The notes under the pieces are model-generated. The model saw only the letters and a program-made list of their open reading frames with translations, did no database searches and had not been told where the DNA came from. Below, piece by piece: positions 42,842 through 51,504 of a stretch of 64,000 bases of DNA. The stretch spans positions 17,557 to 81,556 of the forward strand of contig JAIKZG010000025.1 of assembly GCA_024682415.1 (NCBI GenBank), in the 5' to 3' direction. Origin of the DNA: Prevotella sp. GTDB lineage: Bacteria; Bacteroidota; Bacteroidia; Bacteroidales; Bacteroidaceae. Made by a program: the position numbers and the translations under genes. Every line of letters starts with the position of its first letter. Position 1 is the first letter of the stretch.

Positions 42842-43732
42842 TTATGGCACCAATTCCTGGGCTGCTTCATTGAGAAGTGGCTTAATCTTTGAGAATGGTA
42901 TCGTTACCTGTGGCATACCGGCAGCGTAAGGGGCAATCTCGTATTGCTGATAGATGAATGTGATGCCATCTTTATCGAAGAAAGGAACCATCTGTGGCAG
43001 AGGAATATCCTTTATAGTCGGGTTCTCTTTGTTGAGAAGGAGTATTTCGAGGAGTTCCTGGTCGGTCTTCACTTCAAAGTATTTTTTGAGGTCTTTCACA
43101 ATCATGCTCATCAGTTTGGCATGGTTCTTGTCGTTGGCTTTCTTGATATTAGAAGCAAACATGTCGTAGCTGAGCTTATGACCATCCTTTTTGCTGAATG
43201 TAGCTCCCTCTACGAATGTTGAGCCATGAGCGCCACCGAGAAATATATAGGTGTTAGCGATGTAAGTGATATATTTCGGAGTGTTGCTCGTAAGGGTGAT
43301 TTCAGCGGAGAAATCCCTTCCTGTAATAGGGCCTTCAAATTCTTTGGAATTGGCGTGCTGCTCTTTCTGCTTTGCCTTTACATAGGCATTGATGGCTTTC
43401 TGTGGATCATCGCCTGTTTTATATCCCATGCTGAGAGTATGGGTAATGTATTTGCAGACACTCTCTTGCAGCTTTGCGTCGCCACTGACAGGCCAGTCTA
43501 TTTTCACAGAAGTAGCGATGGCTTCATTGCCATATTCGCCTTTCACAGAGTCTGCAATCTCGGCACAGAGTTTCTTTGTGCTGAATGCTTCTTCCTTTTC
43601 ATTCTCAACGTTTGGCGTATATGCAGAGTCTTGTGCTTCTTTCACAATAGGCTGCGACGGCTTGGAATTGTTGCAGGCTGTGAGCATACATATAGCAAGA
43701 AGCAATGTTGTAAGTGTGCTAAACTTTTTCAT
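42842..43732 (-). CDS. DUF3298/DUF4163 (RsiV-like) lipoprotein
   Basis: 296 residues from the ATG at 43732 (an in-frame ATG at 43747 would lengthen the signal peptide). Lipobox MLTAC. The mature part has a DUF4163-like region (about 60-180; ITYIANTYIFLGGAHGSTFVEGATF) and a C-terminal DUF3298 region (about 185-290; PFFDKDGITFIYQQYEIAPYAAGMPQVTIPFSKI). The same domain pair forms the periplasmic part of RsiV anti-sigma factors, where it binds lysozyme. Here it is a free lipoprotein, so a lysozyme-inhibitor-like role is possible but unproved. Confidence 0.85.
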   Translation of the reverse strand: MKKFSTLTTLLLAICMLTACNNSKPSQPIVKEAQDSAYTPNVENEKEEAFSTKKLCAEIADSVKGEYGNEAIATSVKIDWPVSGDAKLQESVCKYITHTLSMGYKTGDDPQKAINAYVKAKQKEQHANSKEFEGPITGRDFSAEITLTSNTPKYITYIANTYIFLGGAHGSTFVEGATFSKKDGHKLSYDMFASNIKKANDKNHAKLMSMIVKDLKKYFEVKTDQELLEILLLNKENPTIKDIPLPQMVPFFDKDGITFIYQQYEIAPYAAGMPQVTIPFSKIKPLLNEAAQELVP

Positions 43733-43790
43733 AAATATATTTATCATTGGTTTTTATTGTTTGCAAATATACGCTTTTTTGTATGTATGA

Positions 43791-43830
43791 AAAAAGGTAT
43801 GCGCTGAAAAATATTTGCGCATACCTTTTA
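43791..43830 (-). terminator. terminator after glmM
   Basis: GGTATGCGC and GCGCATACC arms lie at about 43796-43804 and 43817-43825. On the minus strand they are followed by CTTTTTT, in the direction of glmM transcription. Confidence 0.75.
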
Positions 43831-43854
43831 TAATATATAATCAGCAAAAGCGGA

Positions 43855-45237
43855 TTACTGCATATCGTAAACTACTTGCATTATTTTCTTGCCTAAAGCG
43901 TCAGCCTGCTCCATTGTAGAAGCTTCGCTATATACACGGATAATTGGCTCGGTGTTGCTCTTGCGAAGGTGTACCCAGCTGTCGGCAAAGTCAATCTTCA
44001 CGCCATCAATGTCGGTTATCTTTTCGTTTGAATACATCTCTTTCACCTTTACCAAGATAGCGTCTACATCGGTAGAAGGGGTGAGGTCGATGCGGTTCTT
44101 CGCGATGAAATAGTTAGGGAACGACGCGCGCAGCTCTGTTGCCTTGCATCCCTTCTTTGCCAATGAGGTGAGGAAAAGGGCGATACCTACGAGAGCGTCA
44201 CGACCATAATGACTTTCAGGATAGATTACTCCGCCATTGCCTTCACCGCCTATCACCGCCTTCACATCTTTCATCTTTGTGGTGACATTCACCTCGCCAA
44301 CTGCAGCGGCAGTGTAAACTCCTCCATGCTTCTCTGTCACATCACGAAGGGCACGTGTAGAGCTGAGATTTGAAACAGTGTTACCTGGAGTCTGTGACAA
44401 TACATAGTCGGCAACGCTCACGAGTGTGTATTCCTCGCCAAACATCTTGCCATCTTCGCAGATGAACGCAAGACGGTCTACATCTGGATCGACAACGATA
44501 CCGAGATCGTAACCGCCATTCTTCACCTCGCCCATGATACCACCGAGGTTCTTCTCTAATGGCTCTGGGTTGTGAGCGAAGTCGCCGTTGGCTGTGCCGT
44601 TAAGGATTTTATATTCCACGCCCATCGCATCGAGCAACTGTGGGAGAATGATTCCGCCCACTGAGTTGATAGAGTCTACGCAGACCTTGAAATGCGCGTT
44701 CTTTATTGCATCTACATCCACAAGCTTCAGCGCAAGCACAGAGTCTACATGGCGTTTGTCGAAACTGTTGTCTTCTATATATTTGCCAAGGCTGTCTACC
44801 TCAGCGTATTCAAAATCTTCGCTGTCGGCAATGGCAAGCACCTCATTGCCATCGTCTTTAGTAAGAAACTCTCCCTCGCTGTTGAGCAGTTTCAGAGCGT
44901 TCCACTGACGTGGGTTGTGGCTTGCGGTGATGATGATACCACCGTCGGCTCCTGCCATGCGCACGGCAAGCTCTGTGGTAGGAGTAGTAGCTAAGCCTAT
45001 GTTTACCACATCATAGCCCATGCCCATTAGTGTGCCGCATACTACGTTCTTTACCATTTCGCCCGAAATGCGCGCGTCGCGACCCACTACAATCTTGTTG
45101 CTTCCATTTTTAGTGTTGCGACGAATGAAAGTAGCATAAGCAGAAGTGAATTTTACTATGTCAAGTGGATTCAATGTATCGCCGGCATGTCCTCCGATAG
45201 TGCCGCGAATACCTGATATTGATTTTATAAGTGTCAT
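43855..45237 (-). CDS. glmM: phosphoglucosamine mutase
   Basis: 460 residues of the alpha-D-phosphohexomutase family. Active-site serine loop TASHNP (Ser106), metal loop DPDVDRLAF (about 240-248), sugar-binding loop GGEGNGGVIYP and the C-terminal phosphate loop RKSNTEPIIRVY. The family makes glucosamine-1-phosphate for peptidoglycan and LPS. The GEGNGG loop favours GlmM over phosphomannomutase. It is 5 bp after the lipoprotein gene on the same strand. Confidence 0.9.
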   Translation of the reverse strand: MTLIKSISGIRGTIGGHAGDTLNPLDIVKFTSAYATFIRRNTKNGSNKIVVGRDARISGEMVKNVVCGTLMGMGYDVVNIGLATTPTTELAVRMAGADGGIIITASHNPRQWNALKLLNSEGEFLTKDDGNEVLAIADSEDFEYAEVDSLGKYIEDNSFDKRHVDSVLALKLVDVDAIKNAHFKVCVDSINSVGGIILPQLLDAMGVEYKILNGTANGDFAHNPEPLEKNLGGIMGEVKNGGYDLGIVVDPDVDRLAFICEDGKMFGEEYTLVSVADYVLSQTPGNTVSNLSSTRALRDVTEKHGGVYTAAAVGEVNVTTKMKDVKAVIGGEGNGGVIYPESHYGRDALVGIALFLTSLAKKGCKATELRASFPNYFIAKNRIDLTPSTDVDAILVKVKEMYSNEKITDIDGVKIDFADSWVHLRKSNTEPIIRVYSEASTMEQADALGKKIMQVVYDMQ

Positions 45238-45242
45238 CTTTA

Positions 45243-45887
45243 TTATTTTCCTTTTTCAATTGTCAATCTGTAGAAGCAAGGGTATACGCTTGATGACGCG
45301 TAAGTCTGCCCTTGTGAATGAGGCACGATGATGTTTACCTTGGCTATAGGCTCGTCCTCCTTTGTCTGTCGGCCCACGTTGATGTAAGGGAATATGGCAA
45401 GCCATCCGGCAGGAACGGCAGTTGTTTGGTAGGCGTTATACATCAGACTTGATGTTTCATCAAATGTGCCTCGATAATTGGCATCACTGCGTGTAACTGA
45501 AAATTTCTCAGGAAGAGAAGAGTAAGCAAGAGAATTATTGGTGAGCTGCGCTGTGTCGGGACGCTCCAGAATGTTGTATTCATCAAAACGCGCGAGCACA
45601 GGAACGGTAGCGCCATTCTTTATCTTCTCTCCGCAGCCTTTGTTTACAATCTGCATATATACACCGCTGCTCTCGAAAAGTACATATTCATTCTTTGCGG
45701 TATCAGTCTTTTCGCCGTTGGCCTTAAACTGGGCTTCTGTTATCACCGTTATCTTCTTGTTGGCAATATATGCGTTGATGGCTGCGCGCTCTTTGTTGCG
45801 TCTGTCGGCATAAGTCTCATCGTGATCGCAGGCTGAAAGGATAAATAATCCTGCCATCAGATACATAATATAAATGTACTTTTTCAT
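45243..45887 (-). CDS. DUF4827-like lipoprotein
   Basis: 214 residues; lipobox ILSAC, Cys20. N-terminal helix with RRNKERAAINAYIANKKI, then an FKBP-like beta-rich fold (GAGVYMQIVNKGCGEKIKNG-type strands, PAGWLAIFPYINVG, VYPCFYRLTI). It resembles DUF4827 lipoproteins, often found next to glmM in Bacteroidota. If FKBP-like, the catalytic residues are poorly conserved. A TACTTTTG box on the minus strand (45954-45947) is the likely promoter for this gene and glmM. Confidence 0.8.
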   Translation of the reverse strand: MKKYIYIMYLMAGLFILSACDHDETYADRRNKERAAINAYIANKKITVITEAQFKANGEKTDTAKNEYVLFESSGVYMQIVNKGCGEKIKNGATVPVLARFDEYNILERPDTAQLTNNSLAYSSLPEKFSVTRSDANYRGTFDETSSLMYNAYQTTAVPAGWLAIFPYINVGRQTKEDEPIAKVNIIVPHSQGQTYASSSVYPCFYRLTIEKGK

Positions 45888-46116
45888 CTTAAAGAATTGT
45901 GTATATATACGTTTGTTTTTTAGTCTTTGTTCTTATAATATAGCTGCAAAAGTACAAAAAAATAAATAATAAGATAAGCGTAACAAAAAAATTATATGAT
46001 AATAAGATTTTTTTTTGCTTCTTACGATTTTTCTTTCTACCTTAGCGACATTGTTTTCAATATAACCCCTAATAATTGACAAAACAAGCAACTACAAAGA
46101 AAATTTAAACATAAAA

Positions 46117-47028
46117 ATGAAACCAACATTGTTATTATTGGCTGCCGGAATGGGAAGTCGTTACGGTGGCTTGAAGCAGCTCGACGGTCTTGGCCCTAAC
46201 GGTGAGACCATCATGGACTATTCTATCTATGACGCTATCAAGGCGGGATTCGGCAAAATCGTATTCGTGATACGCAAGGATTTTGAGCAGGATTTCCGTG
46301 AGAAGATTCTAAGCAAATATGAAGGACATATCCCAGCCGAGCTTTGTTTCCAGAGCCTCGATGCTCTTCCAGAGGGATTCTCTTGCCCAGAAGGTCGTGA
46401 GAAACCATGGGGCACAAACCACGCCGTGATGATGGCAAAGAGCGTAATCAATGAACCTTTCTGCGTTATCAACTGCGACGACTTCTACAATCGCGACGCA
46501 TTCATGGTGATAGGCAAATATTTGTCAGAACTTCCTGAGGGCGCAAAGAATAAATACGCAATGGTAGGTTTCCGCGTAGGCAACACATTGTCGGAGAACG
46601 GAACTGTAGCTCGCGGTATCTGCTCAAAGGATACTGACGAGAATCTTACCACCGTGGTGGAGCGCACAGAGATTATGCGTGTAGACGGCAAGGTAAGCTA
46701 TAAAGACGAGGAAGGACAGTGGGTAGCCGTTGATGACAATACTCCTGTATCAATGAATATGTGGGGCTTCACTCCTGACTATTTCGAGCACAGCGATGAA
46801 TATTTCAAGGAGTTCCTTTCAGATAAGAAGAATATGGAAAACCTCAAGGCAGAGTTCTTTATTCCTTTGATGGTAAATAAGCTTATTAATGAGGGCACGG
46901 CTACAGTTAAGGTGCTTGATACTACAAGCAAGTGGTTTGGCGTAACTTACGCTGCCGACCGCCAGAGCGTGGTAGACAAGATACAGAGCCTTATCGATAA
47001 CGGCACTTATCCTTCTAAGCTGTTCTAA
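46117..47028 (+). CDS. sugar-phosphate nucleotidyltransferase
   Basis: 303 residues. The nucleotide-binding start LLLAAGMGSRYGGLKQLDGLGPNGETIMDY is a GxGxRxG-K variant, followed by the metal site INCDDFYNRDAF. The Rossmann-like NTP-transferase fold covers the whole protein. Family members activate sugar-1-phosphates as NDP-sugars. The GLKQLDGLGPNGE variant marks a Bacteroidota-specific group whose sugar is not known to me. Monocistronic, with a terminator directly downstream. Confidence 0.87.
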   Translation: MKPTLLLLAAGMGSRYGGLKQLDGLGPNGETIMDYSIYDAIKAGFGKIVFVIRKDFEQDFREKILSKYEGHIPAELCFQSLDALPEGFSCPEGREKPWGTNHAVMMAKSVINEPFCVINCDDFYNRDAFMVIGKYLSELPEGAKNKYAMVGFRVGNTLSENGTVARGICSKDTDENLTTVVERTEIMRVDGKVSYKDEEGQWVAVDDNTPVSMNMWGFTPDYFEHSDEYFKEFLSDKKNMENLKAEFFIPLMVNKLINEGTATVKVLDTTSKWFGVTYAADRQSVVDKIQSLIDNGTYPSKLF

Positions 47029-47076
47029 GAAAAAATAGATTTAGAATCTATACACATACTATTATATATATTAAGT

Positions 47077-47111
47077 AAAGGTGAAATTTTCGGATTTCAC
47101 CTTTATTTTTT
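47077..47111 (+). terminator. intrinsic terminator after the nucleotidyltransferase gene
   Basis: AAAGGTGAAAT (47077-47087) pairs with ATTTCACCTTT (47094-47104), followed by ATTTTTT. It abuts the next gene's promoter box. Confidence 0.88.
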
Positions 47112-47118
47112 ATCTTTG
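47111..47118 (+). promoter_or_regulatory. -7 box of the NrnA-like gene
   Basis: TATCTTTG, 17 bp before the ATG at 47136, directly after the preceding terminator tail. The -33 position falls inside the terminator hairpin. Confidence 0.55.
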
Positions 47119-47135
47119 CACCTTAACTTTAAATT

Positions 47136-48182
47136 ATGGAAATAAATATTGATATTCTTACGAGCGAGCAACTTAACGCTCTCGACAAAATGATAAAAGA
47201 GGCAGAACATATCGTGATATGCTGCCACAAAAGTCCTGACGGCGACGCTATTGGCTCTTCCCTCGGTTTCTATCAGCTGCTGCGTTCAGCCTATGGCAAG
47301 GAGGCAAATGTCGTTATCCCCGACATGATGCCCGACTTCCTGCAATGGCTGCCCGACAGCGATAAGATAATGCGCTACGACACTCATGAAGCTGCAGTAA
47401 AGTCCATATTCTCTGATGCCGACCTTATCTTATGCCTTGATTTCAACGATTCAAGCCGTGTAGACGATATGCAGCCTGTGCTCGACGCTGCAAAGGGCAA
47501 AAAGATAATGATCGACCATCATCTTGACCCTAATATGGAAACGGCTCTCACTATCTCTCATCCTGAAATGTGCAGCACCTGTGAATTGGTGTTCCGCATA
47601 GCGTGGCAGATGGGATTTTACGATTCTGCATCAAAAGCTTTCGCAGAGTCAATATATTGCGGCATGATGACTGATACGGGCGGATTTACTTATAATTCCA
47701 CTCGCTCCGAGATTTTCTTCATCGTGTGCCAACTGCTTACCAAGAATATCGATAAAGACAAGATATATCGCAACGTGTTCAATAACTACAGCTCGTGGGC
47801 TATCCGTCTGCGCGGACATTTGCTGTGCGATAAGCTGAATGTTTTTGAAGACCTCCACGCCTCTTATTATGCCCTCACAAAGCAGGATATGGACGATTAC
47901 CATTTCATCAAGGGCGATGTGGAAGGACTTGTAAACGAGCCTTTGCGCATAAAGGGCATGAAGCTCAGCATCTCTATGCGTGAGGACAATCGCAAGGCAA
48001 ACAAGATATGGGTGAGCGTTCGCTCCGTGGACGATTTCCCTGCCAATAAAGTGGCTGAACAATTCTTCAACGGCGGTGGTCATCTCAATGCTGCAGGCGG
48101 TCATCTGGAATGTTCCATTGATGAAGCTTGCCTTATAGCTCGCAAGGCTATAAATGCTTTTGCGGAGAAACTGAAAAAGTAA
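47136..48182 (+). CDS. DHH/DHHA1 phosphoesterase, NrnA-like
   Basis: 348 residues. DHH domain motifs: CHKSPDGDAIGSSLG (I), LCLDFNDSSR (II), MIDHHLDP (III, the DHH) and YCGMMTDTGGF (IV). The C-terminal DHHA1 domain ends with FNGGGHLNAAGG. NrnA-type enzymes degrade nano-RNA and pAp; c-di-AMP or pApA are other known substrates of the family. Stand-alone gene with terminator on each side. Confidence 0.92.
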   Translation: MEINIDILTSEQLNALDKMIKEAEHIVICCHKSPDGDAIGSSLGFYQLLRSAYGKEANVVIPDMMPDFLQWLPDSDKIMRYDTHEAAVKSIFSDADLILCLDFNDSSRVDDMQPVLDAAKGKKIMIDHHLDPNMETALTISHPEMCSTCELVFRIAWQMGFYDSASKAFAESIYCGMMTDTGGFTYNSTRSEIFFIVCQLLTKNIDKDKIYRNVFNNYSSWAIRLRGHLLCDKLNVFEDLHASYYALTKQDMDDYHFIKGDVEGLVNEPLRIKGMKLSISMREDNRKANKIWVSVRSVDDFPANKVAEQFFNGGGHLNAAGGHLECSIDEACLIARKAINAFAEKLKK

Positions 48183-48210
48183 AAAAGATACTCGCACCCT
48201 AAAACTCTTA

Positions 48211-48240
48211 ATCCCCCTTTATTTCGGGGGATTTCTTTTT
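48211..48240 (+). terminator. intrinsic terminator after the NrnA-like gene
   Basis: ATCCCCC (48211-48217) pairs with GGGGGAT (48226-48232), followed by TTCTTTTTT. Confidence 0.88.
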
Positions 48241-48278
48241 TCAAAAAACGTAAAGCTCTACACACTAACTAAAAAATT

Positions 48279-50816
48279 ATGATGAAATCAACTAAAAACT
48301 TACTCGTCGTGTTGCTGCTCTGCCTATTGGCAATGCCGGCAAAGGCTTATGAGAAAGAGTGGCTATTGACTAAAAACTGGCGTTTCCATAAGGGAAATAT
48401 CAATGGAGCGGAAATGCCCAATTTCGATGACTCTAAATGGCAGAAAGTGCGCGTGCCACACGACTGGGCTATCTCCGGCCCTTTCGATAAGGAGATAGAC
48501 AAGCAGGTGGTGCGCATAGTGCAGAATGGTGAGAAGGAAGCAAGCGAAAAGACAGGTCGCTCAGGCTCTTTGCCATGGATAGGCGAAGGTTGGTATCGCA
48601 CTTCTTTTGCCACTCCCGATGTTCTCCATCGTCTTGAGCTTATCATCGATGGCGCAATGAGCGAGCCTAAAGTTTATGTAAACGGCAAATTTGTGGGCGA
48701 ATGGAAATATGGCTACAGCTGTTTTCATATTGATATAACCGACGCTCTTAACGGCAAAGGCAAGCTAAACACTCTTGCCATTCATCTGAAGAATGTCGAG
48801 GAAAGCAGTCGTTGGTATCCCGGCGCTGGGCTTTATCGTCCTGTCCGCTTGAGAATGCTGCCGCAGAATGGAATTCCTGTCTGGGGTATGTGGATGTATA
48901 CCACAAGCCTTACCGATGTGAATGGCAACAAAGGCAATGCGCGCTGTGTGGCAGAAACTAATGTGAGCAATGTTGCCGAACTGAGAAAGGCGCGTGGCAG
49001 AAAATCCCAAATATTTGTCATCCATTCGCTTATCGATAGTAAGGGCAATGTCGTGGCTACCCACAAGGCTATGGTTAACGAGCGTGGTGTGGCTCTTTCT
49101 CCACTTATCGTGAACAACGCTGATTTATGGAGTCCTGAAAATCCATCACTCTACACACTCTCTGCTAAGGTGTATGCCGATAACGATTTGCTCGACACTG
49201 AATATCAGAAATGCGGTATTCGCACAGTTGCCGTTGATGCAGAACATGGGTTTACGCTCAACGGAAAGGGACGCAAGATTAAGGGCGTATGCCTACATCA
49301 TGATTTAGGTGCTCTCGGTGCTGCCGTAAATCGCTCAGCGCTTATCCGCCAGCTGAAGATTATGAAGGATATGGGAGCCGACGCCATACGCACCTCTCAT
49401 AATATGCCAGCTCCATGGCAGATGGAAATTTGCGACAGCCTCGGACTTATGGTAATGGCAGAGTCGTTTGATATGTGGCAATATCCCAAATGCAAGAATG
49501 GCTATGCTCGCTTCTATGATGAATGGTGGGAGCGCGACATCACCAATCTCATTCTCTGCCATCGTCAGCACCCGTCGATAGTGATGTGGAGCATTGGCAA
49601 TGAAATTCCTGAGCAGGGTTCTGCAAAGGGCTATTTGCTTTCTCAGAAGATGCAGGAGCTTTGCCATCGTCTTGACCCAAGTCGCCTTGTCACTCAAGGC
49701 TGCGACCGTGTGGATAATGCCATCGGCAGCGGTGTATTGTCGCTTATGGATGTGCCCGGACTGAATTACCGCACCCATCTTTATCAAAAGACTTACGACA
49801 ACACTTCCCGTGGATTTGTCCTCGGCTCGGAAACCACTTCCACTGTGAGCAGCCGTGGAGTATACAAATTCCCGGTAAAGGTGAGCAACGGCATAACTTA
49901 TCCCGATGGTCAGTGTTCTGGCTACGACCTTGAATATTGCTCATGGAGCAACCTGCCTGAAGATGAATGGCAGCTGCTCGACGACAAGCCATGGACTATA
50001 GGCGAGTTTGTGTGGACAGGATTCGACTATCTTGGCGAGCCTACCCCTTACGACAATTACTGGCCTTCTCGCAGCTCTTATTTCGGCATTGTGGATTTGG
50101 CAGGTCTGCCTAAGGATAGATACTATCTTTATAAGAGCCGTTGGAACGCTTCCGAGAAGACAATTCATCTGCTTCCTCATTGGACATGGCATGGTCATGA
50201 GGGCGACACAATCCCTGTATTCTGCTACACCAATTATCCTTCTGCCGAGCTTTTCGTAAATGGCCGTTCGCAAGGGCGCATAAGCAAGAATCCCGCAAGT
50301 CGTCTCGATCGCTATCGTCTGCGTTGGATGAATGTGAGATATGAGCCTGGCGAGCTTAAAGTCGTTGCTTACGATGAGAATGGCAATAAAGCAGGCGAAG
50401 AGGTTGTCCGCACGGCAGGTAAACCTCATCACATCGTGCTTAACGCATGGAGCGCCCAATGTGGCGACATTCGTTACGATGGCTCTCGCTGCTGTTCTTC
50501 CGACGACAAGGCTATCTCGCTCAATGCCGATGGCGAGGATATGGCTTTTGTCACCGCCACTATCGTAGACAAAGACGGTAACATCTGTCCTGACGCTGCT
50601 GACCAACTTTCATTCCGTGTGAATGGCAATGCTTCATTTCAGGCAGTATGCAATGGCGATGCTACAAGCACCGAAGTATTCACCCATCCCACGATGAAAA
50701 CTTTCCATGGTCAGCTTGTTGTCATTGTGCGTTCTGCCGAGAAGAAAGGCAATGCCTCGCTCGTTGTCACTGCCAAGGGACTAAAAGGCGCAAAGCAAAA
50801 TTTTGTTGTGAAATAA
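48279..50816 (+). CDS. GH2 beta-galactosidase-type glycoside hydrolase
   Basis: 845 residues with signal peptide (ends AMPAKA). Domains: GH2 sugar-binding (about 25-210; KVRVPHDWAISGPF), immunoglobulin-like (about 215-325), TIM barrel (about 330-620) and two C-terminal beta domains (DUF4982-like, then a domain with VTATIVDKDGNICPDAA). The acid/base is Glu442 in SIGNEIPE, the nucleophile Glu576 in IGEFVWTGFDY. Secreted GH2 enzymes of this layout are beta-galactosidases or related exo-enzymes. Two adjacent ATG codons (48279, 48282) are both possible. No other glycan gene is nearby. Confidence 0.92.
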   Translation: MMKSTKNLLVVLLLCLLAMPAKAYEKEWLLTKNWRFHKGNINGAEMPNFDDSKWQKVRVPHDWAISGPFDKEIDKQVVRIVQNGEKEASEKTGRSGSLPWIGEGWYRTSFATPDVLHRLELIIDGAMSEPKVYVNGKFVGEWKYGYSCFHIDITDALNGKGKLNTLAIHLKNVEESSRWYPGAGLYRPVRLRMLPQNGIPVWGMWMYTTSLTDVNGNKGNARCVAETNVSNVAELRKARGRKSQIFVIHSLIDSKGNVVATHKAMVNERGVALSPLIVNNADLWSPENPSLYTLSAKVYADNDLLDTEYQKCGIRTVAVDAEHGFTLNGKGRKIKGVCLHHDLGALGAAVNRSALIRQLKIMKDMGADAIRTSHNMPAPWQMEICDSLGLMVMAESFDMWQYPKCKNGYARFYDEWWERDITNLILCHRQHPSIVMWSIGNEIPEQGSAKGYLLSQKMQELCHRLDPSRLVTQGCDRVDNAIGSGVLSLMDVPGLNYRTHLYQKTYDNTSRGFVLGSETTSTVSSRGVYKFPVKVSNGITYPDGQCSGYDLEYCSWSNLPEDEWQLLDDKPWTIGEFVWTGFDYLGEPTPYDNYWPSRSSYFGIVDLAGLPKDRYYLYKSRWNASEKTIHLLPHWTWHGHEGDTIPVFCYTNYPSAELFVNGRSQGRISKNPASRLDRYRLRWMNVRYEPGELKVVAYDENGNKAGEEVVRTAGKPHHIVLNAWSAQCGDIRYDGSRCCSSDDKAISLNADGEDMAFVTATIVDKDGNICPDAADQLSFRVNGNASFQAVCNGDATSTEVFTHPTMKTFHGQLVVIVRSAEKKGNASLVVTAKGLKGAKQNFVVK

Positions 50817-50850
50817 AAGGTGAGTTTCTTGTAAGATTGCCACTTGCCTT

Positions 50851-51358
50851 GAAATGTGAACGCCAAAACTCGCTGATGAAGCCCACATTTTGAAATGTGA
50901 CCGCCAAAACACGCTGACGAAGCTCACATCTTGAAATGTGACCACCAAAACACGCTGATGAAGCTCACATTTTGAAATGTGACCATCAAAATGCGCTGAT
51001 GAAGCTCACATCTTGAAATGTGACCGCCAAAACACGCTGACGAAGCGCACATCTTGAAATGTGACCGCCAAAACACGCTGACGAAGCCCACATCTTGAAA
51101 TGTGAGCACCAAAACACGCTGACGAAGCCCACATCTTGAAATGTGAGCACCAAAATGCGCTGACGAAGCGCACATCTTGAAATGTGAGCATCAAAACGCG
51201 CTGATGAAGCCCACATTTTGAAATGTGAGCACCAAAACACGCTGACGAAGCCCACATCTTGAAATGTGAGCACCAAAACACGCTGATGAAGCCCACATCT
51301 TAAAATGTGAGCACCAAAACACGCTGATAAACCGCACATCTAAAAATGTGAACAAGCA
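50851..51358. repeat. 41-bp tandem array, about twelve units
   Basis: Units start with GAAATGTGA at 50851, 50892, 50933, 50974, 51015, 51056 and onward every 41 bp, to a last AAAATGTGA near 51343. Each contains the dyad CACATyTTGAAATGTG and a CAAAACACGCTGACGAAG segment. Substitutions recur at fixed positions (GACCGCC/GAGCACC, CTCAC/CCCAC/CGCAC), so variants are shuffled among units. It occupies most of the gap between the GH2 gene and the OPT gene; after it, 51359-51504 shows only AT-rich DNA. Confidence 0.95.
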
Positions 51359-51504
51359 GCGTACACTACATCATGATAATTTTATCATATAAAAAAAACT
51401 CTCACTGATTTCACAGATAAACACAGATAATTATTCATTGTAAAATGAAACGATCAGTGTCCTCTGTGAGATCAGTGAGAGCCTAAAAAATCAATGAGAG
51501 ATTA

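Noticed and set aside
50924..51339. Minus-strand protein(s) with repeated FQDVGFVSVFW-type motifs
   Set aside because: The open frames are by-products of the 41-bp tandem repeat, which happens to lack stops; there is no start signal and all three frames stay open.
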